This document shows, in pieces, positions 8,616-18,699 of a stretch of 64,000 nt of DNA. The position numbers and the translations under genes were made by a program. The notes below the pieces were generated by a model, which was not told where the DNA came from, did not search any database, and saw only the letters and a program-made list of their open reading frames with translations. Where the stretch lies: NCBI GenBank assembly GCA_947303395.1, contig CAMYYD010000003.1, positions 1 to 64,000 of the forward strand, given 5' to 3'. The stretch's first letter is position 1; each line of letters opens with the position of its first letter. The DNA comes from an uncultured Bacteroidales bacterium. GTDB lineage: Bacteria > Bacteroidota > Bacteroidia > Bacteroidales > F082.

Positions 8616-9140
8616 ATGTTAGGATTCAACATAGTTTTGGACATGGCAAGAAAGGGCAACCAGCGCTCGATGATGAGGCTTTACGACCTCTGCTGTGATG
8701 CCGTCTTCAACGCCTCGTACCGAATTGTGCTGAACGCCCAAGATGCCGAGGAGATAACGCAAGATGCTGTGCTCAAAGCATTTGAGAAACTCGACAGTTT
8801 CAGTGGTTCGGAACGCGATTTCGTGGCGCTGGTGAAGACCATAGCCATCAACAGAAGCATCGACTTGTTCAGGAGGCATTCCAAAGAACCGTTTTACGAG
8901 GAAATCGACAACACCGCCGACCAGATTGAAGATGACGACGATTTTGAAGATTTCCCGATTGAAAAAATAAAAGAGGCATTGAACAACCTACCCGACGGCT
9001 ACCGCCTGACGATAACAATGCGACTGATAGAAGGAATGGAGTTCGCTGACATTGCAGAGAAAATGGGGATTAAGGAGTCGACAGTGAGGTCGCAATACGC
9101 CAGAGGGCTTGAAAAGTTGAGAACAACCTGTAGAGGATAA
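8616..9140 (+). CDS. ECF-family RNA polymerase sigma factor
   Basis: A 174-residue sigma-70 family member with only regions 2 and 4. Region 2: ARKGNQRSMMRLYDLCCDAVF and DAEEITQDAVLKAFEKLDSF. Region 4: LIEGMEFADIAEKMGIKESTV, the helix-turn-helix for the -35 element. It heads an apparent operon with a membrane protein, an envelope beta-solenoid and probably the beta-barrel gene. That arrangement suggests control of envelope genes, with the next protein as its likely membrane anti-sigma partner. Confidence 0.9.
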   Translation: MLGFNIVLDMARKGNQRSMMRLYDLCCDAVFNASYRIVLNAQDAEEITQDAVLKAFEKLDSFSGSERDFVALVKTIAINRSIDLFRRHSKEPFYEEIDNTADQIEDDDDFEDFPIEKIKEALNNLPDGYRLTITMRLIEGMEFADIAEKMGIKESTVRSQYARGLEKLRTTCRG

Positions 9141-9176
9141 GGCATGCCTTATCCCAACTGGATGAGATAAAAACGA

Positions 9177-9692
9177 ATGAATATGAATATCGAACAAAAA
9201 ATAAGAAACAACACCGCATCATTCGATGATGTGAAGATGCCGGAAGGCAGCCGAGAGAGGTTCGAGGCAAGGCTCCGCAGGGACGCGGCGCGCCACGTCC
9301 CCACCAACAACGTCCGCAAAATGCGTTTCATGACCTGGACCTCGGTGGCGGCAGCGGCGGTGACAATCATAATGGTGATCACGGGCATGGTTTTGGACAA
9401 AAAAATGCCGGATAACGCCCCGCAAATGGCTGACAATAAATTGGTTGAGATGCGCCAGATGTACGACGCGAGGATGGATGAGGCAATAAGCGACCTCGAA
9501 AACGTGATGCAAAACGTCGACGACTCGACAAAGATGCAAATCAACGCAGTAATCGACGGATTGCTCGACATGGGCGACGTGTTCGCTGAACTGGCTCCGC
9601 TTCCTGAAGAGAAACAGATGGCTATAGCAGAACAGATTTACGATAAAAATTTGAGAACATTGGAATTATTAACCGACAAATTAAACAAATAG
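9177..9692 (+). CDS. Single-pass membrane protein, probable anti-sigma partner
   Basis: A 171-residue protein with a soluble N-terminus (about 50 residues, RERFEARLRRDAARHV), one transmembrane helix (TSVAAAAVTIIMVITGMVL), and an extracytoplasmic helical C-terminus. Topology and position 36 bases after the ECF sigma gene fit an anti-sigma or signal-relay protein. The usual zinc-binding HxxxCxxC anti-sigma motif is absent, so this is inference from context. It ends 4 bases before the next gene. Confidence 0.6.
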   Translation: MNMNIEQKIRNNTASFDDVKMPEGSRERFEARLRRDAARHVPTNNVRKMRFMTWTSVAAAAVTIIMVITGMVLDKKMPDNAPQMADNKLVEMRQMYDARMDEAISDLENVMQNVDDSTKMQINAVIDGLLDMGDVFAELAPLPEEKQMAIAEQIYDKNLRTLELLTDKLNK

Positions 9693-9696
9693 TATT

Positions 9697-10740
9697 ATGA
9701 AAAAGTATTTGATTTTAACAGTTTTAAGCATGATGGCTTTCTTCGGAAATGCCAACAGTTTCAGAGGTGACGGCGGAAAATACAAATATGAGTTAAAGAG
9801 AACCGTCGAGAAGACATTCAGCGTCAAAGAGAATCCTATTCTGGAGATGGATGGCAAATACAGCGATTTCATCATCACAACCTGGGATCAGCAGCAAATC
9901 GACTTCAAAGTGAACATCGTTGTGAAAAGCGACAACGAAGACAAGCTCAAGGCAAAATTCAATTCTATTGATATCGAGCTGGAAAAGGAAGGCAACAAAG
10001 TGACAGCCGAGACCGTCTTTGGCGAATACAATTACAAGACCTTCAACGGCTCAATGATGATTAAATATTACGTGCAGGTGCCAGCTGATGTCTTTATGGA
10101 ATTGGAAACAAAATACGGCGACATCACAGTGGAGACAGTCAACAAAAGGTTTGAGGTCGATATCAAATATGGAGATCTTGTGGCTGACAATCTGATGGAT
10201 ATCAGTCAAATCGATGTGAAATATGGCAACATCAACATCAATTATGCGAAAAAACTCAATCTTGAGCTGGATTATGGCGACGCAAAAATCAACAAATGCG
10301 ATGAATTGGACGGAGAATTGAAATACAGTAAGATTTTCATCACTGAATTGGGCACTGGAAATATCGACAACAAATATTCAACAACAAGAATTGAAAAAGC
10401 AGACAAAGTCATTTTTGAAAACGCGGCTTATTCCGATTTAAAAGTGTCGAATGTCACAAATATCCTTGATGTAGATATGAAATACAGCGATTTGTCGGCC
10501 TCGATATCATCCGACACGCCTGTCGTCGACATTGACGGACAATATTCCGATGCGGCATTGTATATCAACGGGACAGCTTCATTCCGCTACAATCTGGAGT
10601 CGTCGTACAGCGACATTATCTTCAAAGGATTCTTCGATACGACAAAAATCAAGGGCAACGGCTCTTACGGCGAAGGCACTCCGGGAAGTCTCGACATCTC
10701 AACGAGATACGGCGACGTGAAAATCTATAAAAATAAATAA
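9697..10740 (+). CDS. Secreted beta-solenoid protein with KYGD/KYSD repeats (DUF4097-like putative adhesin)
   Basis: Signal peptide (YLILTVLSMMAFFGNA), then about 300 residues built from roughly 13 units spaced 18-25 residues apart, each centred on a Y-[GS]-D-like turn: GKYSDF, TKYGDI, IKYGDL, VKYGNI, LDYGDA, LKYSKI, NKYSTT, AAYSDL, MKYSDL, GQYSDA, SSYSDI, GSYGEG, TRYGDV. This regular spacing indicates a right-handed beta-solenoid like DUF4097/head-tail adhesin folds. Probably periplasmic or surface located. It is part of the sigma-factor operon and is followed by a terminator. Confidence 0.75.
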   Translation: MKKYLILTVLSMMAFFGNANSFRGDGGKYKYELKRTVEKTFSVKENPILEMDGKYSDFIITTWDQQQIDFKVNIVVKSDNEDKLKAKFNSIDIELEKEGNKVTAETVFGEYNYKTFNGSMMIKYYVQVPADVFMELETKYGDITVETVNKRFEVDIKYGDLVADNLMDISQIDVKYGNININYAKKLNLELDYGDAKINKCDELDGELKYSKIFITELGTGNIDNKYSTTRIEKADKVIFENAAYSDLKVSNVTNILDVDMKYSDLSASISSDTPVVDIDGQYSDAALYINGTASFRYNLESSYSDIIFKGFFDTTKIKGNGSYGEGTPGSLDISTRYGDVKIYKNK

Positions 10741-10766
10741 TCTTTTTTTCATAACTTTGAATTTTT

Positions 10767-10800
10767 ATGCCGGATTTCATAGGTTCGGCATATTTTTTTA
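10767..10800 (+). terminator. Rho-independent terminator after the beta-solenoid gene
   Basis: Stem ATGCCG/CGGCAT around a 13-base loop, followed directly by ATTTTTTTA. It closes the ECF operon before the barrel gene. A TATTTTTG -7-like box overlaps its 3' side at 10802-10809. Confidence 0.6.
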
Positions 10801-10866
10801 TTATTTTTGTATGCTTTTTGTAATAAAATAGAATAATTATTGTTTAATAAAGAAAACGTTAATCCA

Positions 10867-13350
10867 ATGAAACGAGCAATAATATTTTTTGCGTTTATCT
10901 TATTAAGCGTCAATATATTGATGGCGCAGCACTCAATCTCAGGCACCCTGGTCGACGGAAACACCAACGAAAGTCTGGCATTTGTCAATGTTGGACTCAT
11001 CAGAGCCGCCGACACGGTTTATATCAGCGGAACGGCATCCAACGAAAAAGGGTTCTTCAAGATTGAAAACATCAGGAATGGCGAGTATATTCTGCAGATT
11101 ACAGCCATTGGATATGAGAATTACAAAAACGTTTTGAATATCACGGAAGATGTCGATTTAGGCATCATCAAGATGAACGAAGGCGCGGTTCGCTTAGACG
11201 AGGTGGTCATCATCGAGAAGAAGCCGCTGTTTGCCAACGAGGGCGAGAAAACTCTCTACAACGTTAGCGAGGACCCTTCCATTCAGACGGGAACGGCATC
11301 CGACGCCTTGCAGAACGCTCCAGGCGTGGAAGTCGACGTGGAAGGCAACATCTCTCTTCGCGGTGTATCGTCAGTGGAAATTTGGATCAACGGAAAGCCG
11401 TCGCATCTCAACGAAGAGAACCTTAAGACATATATTCAGCAGTTGCCGGCGAACGCGATTAAAACCATTGAGGTCATCACCAACCCGAGCGCACGTTACG
11501 CCTCGAAGAGTGACGGCGGCATCATCAACATCGTGACAAACGGCAAGGTGCAGAAAAACCAGTTTGTGAGCTTCGGCTTCAACGCATCCACACGTCCAGA
11601 CGTATCGCCTTGGGTTTCATACGTTTACGCTAACGACAAGATTTCTTTTAACCTTTATCTCAACGGACGTTATTCAAACAACATCAACGACAACAACGGC
11701 TACAGCTATTCGTTCAAGGACAACGCCGACCACACTGCGCTCGACACCACCACCACGACGCGTTACGACGGTAGAAGCAAAAGCAACAGCTACGGCTTCG
11801 GTGGCTATATGAGTTTTGAATACAATATCGACACCATGAACAACGTGTCGGTGTGGATGGGCGGCTGGCCTACATGGAACCTCAACGACAGCTGGCAAAA
11901 CTACTACCGCAACGAGTATAATGCCAATGGCATTGAGCACAACTTTTACCGCACAGAGGGCGACGGCACCGGACGTTGGGGCGGTTTCAACGGAGGCGCC
12001 GACTACCAGCATCTGTTCAACAACAAAGGCCACAACATCAGGTTCAGCCTCTTTGGCGGCAACTGGAGCGGCTACAACAACAGCACCAACAATCGAAATT
12101 ATTATTACTGGGACGAAGCTGCCGGCGCGTTCAACGACAGCATCATACTTCTTAGCGGGTACAAACAGAAATACAATTACGACGACTTCAGCTATGACGC
12201 GAGCATCGACTACAACCTGCCATACAGCGAAAACGGCGAGATAAGCCTCGGCGTGTCGTATTCGCACGACCCCGACACATATCACATGATTTACGACACA
12301 TTAGTCGGTGAGAATGAATATGTTAGCGACAACCTGCGCACCCTTGACCGTGTAAGCTGGGAGAACGAATTCGACGCTTATCTCACTTTACAGCACAAAT
12401 TCGGAAACTTCGTGGTGAAGCCAGGCATCAGGATGGAATATTCCGACGTGCATTGCAACATGGACGGCTACATGACTGACCATCAGTCGAAAACGTATCT
12501 CAACTGGCGTCCGTCGATACATTTCTCATACAGAACCAAATCGATGCACAACTTCAAGCTGAGCTACACACGCCGCATCAGCAATCCGGACGCGCGTTAT
12601 CTCACAAACTTCGTCGAATACGAGCTGGAGAGCCTCGACTTAGGCAACATGGAGTTGAAACCTGTCTACACCAACTCCGTCGACGCAGGCTGGACGAAAT
12701 ATTTCGAGAAATTCGGAAGCGTGGGCTTGTCGGCATACTACAGAGACACCAAGGGAAGCATTAACAGCGTGACTGAGAACGTTTATGACGACTATTTCTT
12801 CCATCGCTGGGTGCGCGCCACCAAGCCTTATAACGTCGATGACTCGTACAATCTTGGCTTTGAAGCGAACATGATGTACCGTCCAAACGGATTTTTCAAC
12901 ATGAGGTTTTACGCTAATGTGTACGACTCGTACTATTCAACGATGTTCAACAACGAAAAAGTCAAGAGCGATTTATGGTCATACAGTTTAAGATTAAACG
13001 TTTGGGCGAAGCTTTGGAACAAGCTGGAAGTGCATGCTTCGGGCTACTACCGCTCTGCTACTCAATCACTTTACGCCGAGCAGAGACCATCGTATGCCAT
13101 CAATTGCGGCTTACGAGCCGACTTCTTCGACAAGAAAATGTCGGTTTATTTGAACGCAAATGACATCTTTAACTGGAACAAATGGGACAATAACACGTAC
13201 AATCCGTACTATATTTCGTACAGTTCGTACAAATACAACAGCCGTTCAATCAGCGTCGGTGTGACGTTCAGGTTCGGAAAGATGGAGCTGGAGAACAGAG
13301 CGCGACAAGGCGGTGCGGAAGGTGACGATGGTATGTCAACAGGGAAATAA
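10867..13350 (+). CDS. Outer membrane beta-barrel protein, TonB-receptor-like, with carboxypeptidase-regulatory-like domain
   Basis: About 827 residues: signal peptide (IIFFAFILLSVNILMAQ), a CarboxypepD_reg-like beta-sandwich (HSISGTLVDGNTNESLAFVNV), a plug domain (ASDALQNAPGVEVDVEGNIS, ending INGKPS and IKTIEVITNPSARYASKSDG), and a long aromatic-rich barrel (OMP_b-brl_3 type). It probably forms an outer membrane channel or receptor; the substrate is unknown. The ORF track's TTG at 10840 is rejected for ATG 10867, which starts the signal peptide. It is separated from the following lipoprotein by only 6 bases. Confidence 0.85.
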   Translation: MKRAIIFFAFILLSVNILMAQHSISGTLVDGNTNESLAFVNVGLIRAADTVYISGTASNEKGFFKIENIRNGEYILQITAIGYENYKNVLNITEDVDLGIIKMNEGAVRLDEVVIIEKKPLFANEGEKTLYNVSEDPSIQTGTASDALQNAPGVEVDVEGNISLRGVSSVEIWINGKPSHLNEENLKTYIQQLPANAIKTIEVITNPSARYASKSDGGIINIVTNGKVQKNQFVSFGFNASTRPDVSPWVSYVYANDKISFNLYLNGRYSNNINDNNGYSYSFKDNADHTALDTTTTTRYDGRSKSNSYGFGGYMSFEYNIDTMNNVSVWMGGWPTWNLNDSWQNYYRNEYNANGIEHNFYRTEGDGTGRWGGFNGGADYQHLFNNKGHNIRFSLFGGNWSGYNNSTNNRNYYYWDEAAGAFNDSIILLSGYKQKYNYDDFSYDASIDYNLPYSENGEISLGVSYSHDPDTYHMIYDTLVGENEYVSDNLRTLDRVSWENEFDAYLTLQHKFGNFVVKPGIRMEYSDVHCNMDGYMTDHQSKTYLNWRPSIHFSYRTKSMHNFKLSYTRRISNPDARYLTNFVEYELESLDLGNMELKPVYTNSVDAGWTKYFEKFGSVGLSAYYRDTKGSINSVTENVYDDYFFHRWVRATKPYNVDDSYNLGFEANMMYRPNGFFNMRFYANVYDSYYSTMFNNEKVKSDLWSYSLRLNVWAKLWNKLEVHASGYYRSATQSLYAEQRPSYAINCGLRADFFDKKMSVYLNANDIFNWNKWDNNTYNPYYISYSSYKYNSRSISVGVTFRFGKMELENRARQGGAEGDDGMSTGK

Positions 13351-13356
13351 TCGACT

Positions 13357-14358
13357 ATGAAAAAGGTATTTTTGATATTAGGAATTGTATTTGCATTCGC
13401 ATCATGCGAAAACAACAACACACCAAAGCAGACGACACAGAAAACTGAGAAGAAAAACGTTGTAGTGCCAGCATTTGTTGGCGATTCGGCATATTATTTC
13501 GTTAAAAGGCAATGTGACTTCGGTCCGAGAGTGCCAGGTTCGATGGCGCATCAACAGTGCGCAGAATGGCTGGTTGAAACGCTCAACGGATATGCCGACA
13601 CTGTTTTTGTTCAGGATTTCAAGACACGCGTTTACGACGGAAGGGTGTTCGACGGACAAAACATCATCGCGACGTTCAATCCAGAGGCAAAGAAAAGAAT
13701 CATTGTAGCAGCACATTGGGATTCAAGACCTTACGCCGACAACGACCCTGACGAGGCAAACTGGAAGAGACCTATCGACGGTGCCAACGACGGTGCCTCG
13801 GGCTGCGGAGTGATGATGGAGATGGCAAGAGTGATGAAGTCGCACCGCATCGATGCAAACATCGGTATCGACTTGATTTTCTTCGACTTAGAGGATTACG
13901 GCGCACCGAAATGGGCTGATGAAAGCTTGCACGACGACCTCGTATGGGGTCTCGGCTCACAATATTGGTCGAAAAAGCTGCACATCGACGGATACAAGGC
14001 CTATTACGGCATCTTGTTAGACATGGTCGGAGCTGCAAATCCGCGTTTTCCGAAGGAATATTACTCACAAACCAATGCGGCATGGGTGCAGAACAAGGTA
14101 TGGCGCACCGCACGTGACATGGGATACACTGACAGTTTCACCAACGAACTCGGCGACCCTATCAACGACGATCACATCTACATGATTCACTACGCCGGCA
14201 TCCCGACAATCGATTTGATTCATCTCGTTGGCGATGACGACAGGACATCGTGTTTCTTCCCTTACTGGCACACCATAAACGACAATCTGCAACATATTGA
14301 TAAAAACACATTGCAGATGGTAGGAAACGTGGTGATGAAGGTGGTTTATTCGGAATAA
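13357..14358 (+). CDS. Glutaminyl-peptide cyclotransferase-like M28 family lipoprotein
   Basis: A 333-residue protein with lipobox signal (LILGIVFAFASCE). The M28 fold has the QC signatures FGPRVPGS, AHWDSRP, DGANDGASGC (zinc Asp), FFDLEDYG (Glu) and YWHTINDNLQHID (zinc His). The single-zinc ligand set and layout match bacterial glutaminyl cyclases, which convert N-terminal Gln to pyroglutamate; Bacteroidetes use these on exported proteins whose signal peptidase I site leaves Gln. Anchored in the periplasm. Its last 13 bases overlap the convergent beta-helix gene. Confidence 0.85.
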   Translation: MKKVFLILGIVFAFASCENNNTPKQTTQKTEKKNVVVPAFVGDSAYYFVKRQCDFGPRVPGSMAHQQCAEWLVETLNGYADTVFVQDFKTRVYDGRVFDGQNIIATFNPEAKKRIIVAAHWDSRPYADNDPDEANWKRPIDGANDGASGCGVMMEMARVMKSHRIDANIGIDLIFFDLEDYGAPKWADESLHDDLVWGLGSQYWSKKLHIDGYKAYYGILLDMVGAANPRFPKEYYSQTNAAWVQNKVWRTARDMGYTDSFTNELGDPINDDHIYMIHYAGIPTIDLIHLVGDDDRTSCFFPYWHTINDNLQHIDKNTLQMVGNVVMKVVYSE

Positions 14359-15689
14359 TATTTTACCCCGTTTAGGATATAAACCCCTTTATAATTTTCA
14401 GGTAATTTCGCGCCGAGGCAACGACCTTCTATGGTGTAATAAAGGTTGTCGTTCAACGTGTTATTTTCAAATATTTCATTAATTCCTTCGGCTCCGACGA
14501 AAGGATAGAACGTGACGAGACCAAGACTTGGGTCGTCGTGCTGATGATAGATATGCGATTCGATAACATCGTAATCCAATGAGGCCCAAATATTTCCAAC
14601 GGCAGAGAGGTCGCATGCCGAGTTGTTGTACAAGTCGTAAACCACGCCAGTGTTGTAGTTGTCGTGAATCTCGTTGTAGCCCCAATCGTCTTCGGTTCCC
14701 ATGTCGATATCATGCTGATTTATTGCGGTGATACCCCAAAGATTGCCTGTAATCACATTGTGGCGCAAAATCGCCTTGTTGTCGGTCGCGTAGCCGTAAA
14801 TCGAGATGCCGCTGCCGCCGTTCATCGGGTTTTCCTCGTGGTTGTTATTGATAAACTGGTTGCCTTCGATGACGGATGAGATGGCGTATCCCTGCTGGTT
14901 ATAGCCGTAACGACCGTCGCGAATGATATTGTCTTTCAGAAGCACCTTCGTATCACCAGCCATCATGAGGTCGGCGATGGAGATGCCGCCAACGTACCAT
15001 TGAGCCATGATGGTGTAAATCTCATTGCCAACGATACGAATCGTGTCTTCAGCGCCAGGTCCAAGATTGATTTGCGGAGCGTTGATGCCGTTGACATTGG
15101 TGTCAAAATCGCAGTTCAAAATCTGAGGCGAAGCTTGTCCGTTGACCGGCGAGCCGATGGCAGAACCCTCATTCAGCATGAAATAGCAGTTCCTGATAAT
15201 CGGGCTGCAGTTAAAAACGTTGATAACCGAGTTGCTGTAACCTCTTGTAAAATAAACAAATTTCACGTCGTCAAAGGTCACATCCGACTCGATTACTCTG
15301 ATGCCGGCGCCGTCGGAGAAATACATTTTCTTAATCATGCAGCCGGTGGCGTTCTCGAAACACATGCTGAAATGGTTAGTCTCGTTCAAGCCATAAAACT
15401 TAGTTCTGGTACTTGTATTAGTACAAACCATTGAGCCATTGATAGTTACGAGCACTTCACCAAAGTCAACTCTTGACGTCTGATTGTTGATTTCCAACAC
15501 GTCGCCAGTCGAAATCGTGAGGTCAGCATTGACGAGATAGCCGTTTTCGCCAACTGTCACCACTCCTTCGGTGATTTCAACGAGGTCAGCGAAGGTGTAA
15601 GTGGTGCCGTTGCCTGGGCTAACCCATTGAGCATTAATCGCCGAAACGAGTCCGGCGATTAATGATATTAAAATGACTAATTTTTTCAT
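14346..15689 (-). CDS. Secreted right-handed parallel beta-helix protein
   Basis: A 447-residue protein with signal peptide ([17 protein letters not shown], cleavage leaving Gln) and repeated beta-helix rungs ([58 protein letters not shown]). The C-terminus ([21 protein letters not shown]) looks like a reduced T9SS sorting tail. No lyase catalytic residues are recognised. Its ATG overlaps the phosphoglycerate kinase stop in an ATGA arrangement, implying translational coupling to a glycolytic gene, which is odd for a surface protein. Confidence 0.78.
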   Translation of the reverse strand: MKKLVILISLIAGLVSAINAQWVSPGNGTTYTFADLVEITEGVVTVGENGYLVNADLTISTGDVLEINNQTSRVDFGEVLVTINGSMVCTNTSTRTKFYGLNETNHFSMCFENATGCMIKKMYFSDGAGIRVIESDVTFDDVKFVYFTRGYSNSVINVFNCSPIIRNCYFMLNEGSAIGSPVNGQASPQILNCDFDTNVNGINAPQINLGPGAEDTIRIVGNEIYTIMAQWYVGGISIADLMMAGDTKVLLKDNIIRDGRYGYNQQGYAISSVIEGNQFINNNHEENPMNGGSGISIYGYATDNKAILRHNVITGNLWGITAINQHDIDMGTEDDWGYNEIHDNYNTGVVYDLYNNSACDLSAVGNIWASLDYDVIESHIYHQHDDPSLGLVTFYPFVGAEGINEIFENNTLNDNLYYTIEGRCLGAKLPENYKGVYILNGVKYYSE

Positions 15690-16936
15690 TTTTTGATAGC
15701 TGCGATACCTGGTAATTCTTTACCTTCGATAGCTTCGAGCAATGCACCACCGCCTGTCGACACGTATGAAACCTGGTCGGCGAGGTTGAACTTGTTGATG
15801 CAAGCCACTGAGTCGCCACCACCGATGAGTGAGAAAGCGCCAGTCTTAGTTGCCTCAGCGATTGCAAGAGCTATAGCTTTTGAACCTTCAGCAAATGTGT
15901 CGAACTCAAACACGCCGCAAGGACCGTTCCAAAGGATGGTCTTCGAGCCTTTGATGACGTTGGCGAAGAGCTCGCGGGTCTTAGGACCGATATCCATACC
16001 TTCCCAGCCTTCAGGAATGTTCATCGGGTCAACTATCTGAGTGTTGGCGTCGTTAGCGAACTTGTCGCCGCACACGCAGTCGATGGCGAGCACCAAATTC
16101 ACGCCTTTTTCTTTAGCTTTTGCCAAGATGTCGAGAGCGAGGTCGAGCTTGTCGTCTTCGCAGATTGAGTTACCGATCTTGCCGCCGAGAGCTTTCTTGA
16201 AGGTGTATGTCATGCCGCCGCAAAGGATGAGGTTGTCGACCTTTGTGAGCAGATTTTCGATGATTTCGATCTTTGTTGACACTTTCGAGCCACCCATGAT
16301 AGCTGTGAAAGGATGTTTGATGTCGTTCATAACCTTGTCGACAGCAGCCACTTCCTTGCCCATGAGGTATCCGTACATCTTATGGTCGGCATCGAAATAG
16401 TCGGCGATGAGAGCTGTAGAAGCGTGAGCGCGGTGAGCTGTTCCGAAAGCGTCGTTAATGTAGTAGTCGGCGTATGAAGCGAGTGTCTTGGTGAACTCTT
16501 TCTGAGCTGCCTTCACCTCTTTCTTTGCCTCGTCGTAGCCAGGCTCGCCTTTTTCCACGCCACGTGGTTTGCCCTCTTCTTCAGCGTAGAAACGGAGGTT
16601 TTCGAGAAGCATCACCTCGCCAGCTTTCATAGCTTTGATAGGCTCGGCAGCCTTCATGCAGTCGTCGACGAAGATGACAGGTTTGCCAATAAGCTCTTCG
16701 AGATGTTTCACGAGCGGTTTGACCGAATACTTCGGATCAGGATTCTTTTTCGGACGGCCGAGGTGCGACATAATGATAAGCATGCCATTGTCTTTCAACA
16801 CTTTCTGCAATGTAGGCATTGCTGCGCGCATACGGGTGTCGTCGGTGATGTTGAAATTGTCGTCCAACGGAACATTGAAATCAACGCGAACGATGACGCG
16901 TTTTCCAGAGAAATTAACTTGATCGATGTTTGTCAT
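15686..16936 (-). CDS. pgk: Phosphoglycerate kinase
   Basis: Cytosolic glycolytic enzyme transferring phosphate from 1,3-bisphosphoglycerate to ADP. Signatures: [75 protein letters not shown], and GGGDSVA near the C-terminus. 416 residues is normal. It lies 30 bases after a family 2 glycosyltransferase gene and overlaps the beta-helix gene by 4 bases, so it is probably read from the glycosyltransferase promoter. Confidence 0.97.
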   Translation of the reverse strand: MTNIDQVNFSGKRVIVRVDFNVPLDDNFNITDDTRMRAAMPTLQKVLKDNGMLIIMSHLGRPKKNPDPKYSVKPLVKHLEELIGKPVIFVDDCMKAAEPIKAMKAGEVMLLENLRFYAEEEGKPRGVEKGEPGYDEAKKEVKAAQKEFTKTLASYADYYINDAFGTAHRAHASTALIADYFDADHKMYGYLMGKEVAAVDKVMNDIKHPFTAIMGGSKVSTKIEIIENLLTKVDNLILCGGMTYTFKKALGGKIGNSICEDDKLDLALDILAKAKEKGVNLVLAIDCVCGDKFANDANTQIVDPMNIPEGWEGMDIGPKTRELFANVIKGSKTILWNGPCGVFEFDTFAEGSKAIALAIAEATKTGAFSLIGGGDSVACINKFNLADQVSYVSTGGGALLEAIEGKELPGIAAIKK

Positions 16937-16966
16937 AATGTTAAGTTTTTATGTTTTTAAATTTAT

Positions 16967-17866
16967 TTAGTTTCCAAAACAAGCGAAAATTCGTTTTATC
17001 AACTGCTTGATACAGTTAGGTTTAGGCAGTTTACCCTCCTCCACTGCCGTGAAATCTGTGCTGCCTCTTTGAAGATATTTTTCGGTGAAAGTGCCCGGGC
17101 TGATGCCCCATTTCAGTTGGAACATCTTCTTTCCCGGATTTTTGCGCATGCGCTTGGTCGATTTGCTCCCAAAATGATAAACTAGGCTGTTGCCAACGCC
17201 AATAAAATCGCGCACTCCAGCGTGCCAAAGCTTACGCGAGATGTCTGGATCGGAATACCATCCAGGATGAAACTCGATGCTCATTCCGCCGACGAGATCC
17301 CAGCAATCCAACGGCATCACGTTTGGCGGCCAGGTGCTTCCACGCCAGTCGTTGCGCACAAGATTTTCCTGCTCCGTCAGCAAATCAGTCTCACGGAAAG
17401 TCTCGATATCCGTTCCAAAGTCTTTAACTACAACGCAAGGATTGTTTCCAGTCGGCTCGATGAGGGTGCTGGAAATCATGAAATATTTATGCGTATCTTT
17501 CTGATTGTCAGTCAGTTGATTGATTCGTTCAAGAATCGGCACATCCCAGTTAGGCAGGAAATACATATCGTCGTTCGCATAAAACACAAACTTCGTGTCG
17601 ATGAGGCTGCGGCAGGCGTTCAAGGCGTAGCAGATGCCGATATTTTCTTTAGCGTAAATATAGTCAAGTTGCTGATTCTCAACCCATTGAAGCGTTCCAT
17701 CCACACCTTCGTTGATAGCCACGATAATCTGATGTTCGTAAGCCGAATTCTTGCGGATGCTGTTCACGCAAAGCTCCAGATACTTCAGATTGTTCCAAGT
17801 CGGGATAATGAAAGTGAAGCAGTAGTCCTTTTTTTCGGCACGTTTATATTTCTCAAAACCAATCAT
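16967..17866 (-). CDS. Family 2 glycosyltransferase
   Basis: A 299-residue GT-A type enzyme. FTFIIPTWNNLKYLELCVNSI opens the Rossmann-like nucleotide-sugar fold; YANDDMYFLPNWD holds the metal-binding D-x-D-like motif (NDD). A second half follows with WRGSTWPPNVMPLDCWDLVGG. It has no membrane helix. It probably transfers a sugar to a cell-surface glycan from the cytoplasmic side. Its ATG overlaps the upstream glycosyltransferase stop (ATGA), so the two enzymes are coupled and likely act on the same glycan. Confidence 0.85.
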   Translation of the reverse strand: MIGFEKYKRAEKKDYCFTFIIPTWNNLKYLELCVNSIRKNSAYEHQIIVAINEGVDGTLQWVENQQLDYIYAKENIGICYALNACRSLIDTKFVFYANDDMYFLPNWDVPILERINQLTDNQKDTHKYFMISSTLIEPTGNNPCVVVKDFGTDIETFRETDLLTEQENLVRNDWRGSTWPPNVMPLDCWDLVGGMSIEFHPGWYSDPDISRKLWHAGVRDFIGVGNSLVYHFGSKSTKRMRKNPGKKMFQLKWGISPGTFTEKYLQRGSTDFTAVEEGKLPKPNCIKQLIKRIFACFGN

Positions 17867-18621
17867 AACTTCTTGTCTGTCAATTCTTTGAGTGTCTGAT
17901 ACTTCAGTCTAGTGGCTTTTGCGGTTATGTGGCATATATGCAAGCCGTCTTTGCCGTCGAGGAAGCCCAGTTGGAAGATATAATGCTGTATGAAGCTGAA
18001 AACAGGCGACACCACCATATAAAACGAGGCGTGTTTTTTGCCTTTCATAAAGTAATGTTGTCCGCGCATCTTGGCGAACTTAAACTGCTGATTCTCATAG
18101 TCTTCAGGTGTAGCAAAGGAGTAATGCAGCAGGTCGCCGTGAAGCACTGTCTCTTTTATTTCAGTAGAAAACTCTATCGTTTCGTGAATCTCGCCCTGCC
18201 ACTTTCCCACTGTGCGGTTCCAGATACGGATTTTACGGTCGGGATACCAGCCGCAGTGACGTATCCAGTGGCCGCAGTAGTTGGTTAGGCGGTTCATGCT
18301 GAACACGTCGTCGTCAGAGAGGCGTTGGTTTTTAAGCTCTGAAATTGAATTTTTCAGTTTCTCGGAAAGCTCTTCATCGGCGTCGATGCTGAGGATCCAG
18401 TCGTTTGAGGCGAGGCTGTTGGCGAAGTTTTTCTGTTCGGAATAGCCCAGCCAGTCCTGTTGTACAAATCTGACGTTGAACGACTTACATGTCTTTTCTG
18501 TGTTGTCGGTTGAGCCAGAGTCGACCACGACAATCTCATCCGCGACATCTTTTATTGATTCAAGACATCGGGCTATGTTACGTTCTTCGTTTTTTGTGAT
18601 TATGACGGCTGTGAGCAGCAT
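17863..18621 (-). CDS. Family 2 glycosyltransferase, LPS-core type (WaaE/KdtX-like)
   Basis: About 252 residues. The start MLLTAVIITKNEERNIARC, with DEIVVVDSGSTDNTE, ILSIDADEELSE (DxD) and CGWYPDRKIRIWNR, matches LPS-core beta-glucosyltransferases of the WaaE/KdtX type. The ORF track begins at 18690, but a promoter with its -7 box at 18636-18643 lies between that codon and ATG 18621, so the short form is used. First gene of the four-gene run GT2-GT2-pgk-beta-helix. Confidence 0.85.
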   Translation of the reverse strand: MLLTAVIITKNEERNIARCLESIKDVADEIVVVDSGSTDNTEKTCKSFNVRFVQQDWLGYSEQKNFANSLASNDWILSIDADEELSEKLKNSISELKNQRLSDDDVFSMNRLTNYCGHWIRHCGWYPDRKIRIWNRTVGKWQGEIHETIEFSTEIKETVLHGDLLHYSFATPEDYENQQFKFAKMRGQHYFMKGKKHASFYMVVSPVFSFIQHYIFQLGFLDGKDGLHICHITAKATRLKYQTLKELTDKKL

Positions 18622-18635
18622 TGCACAATTTTTTG

Positions 18636-18667
18636 CAAAGGTAGTAATTAATTTTAAGATCTGCAAA
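18636..18667 (-). promoter_or_regulatory. Promoter of the glycosyltransferase-pgk operon
   Basis: Read on the minus strand: TTTG (18664-18667), 20-base spacer, TACCTTTG (18636-18643), an ideal Bacteroidetes -33/-7 pair. The predicted transcript starts about 10 bases before ATG 18621. Confidence 0.75.
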
Positions 18668-18699
18668 AAAAATAATCGGAATCTCATCAAACCTTAACC

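Noticed and set aside
11674-12285. 203-residue minus ORF inside the beta-barrel gene
   Set aside because: Valine/alanine-rich shadow of the GAC/AAC-rich coding strand; no independent signals.
18622-18690. N-terminal extension of the WaaE-like glycosyltransferase
   Set aside because: A consensus promoter lies inside it; the family begins at MLLTAVIITKNE.
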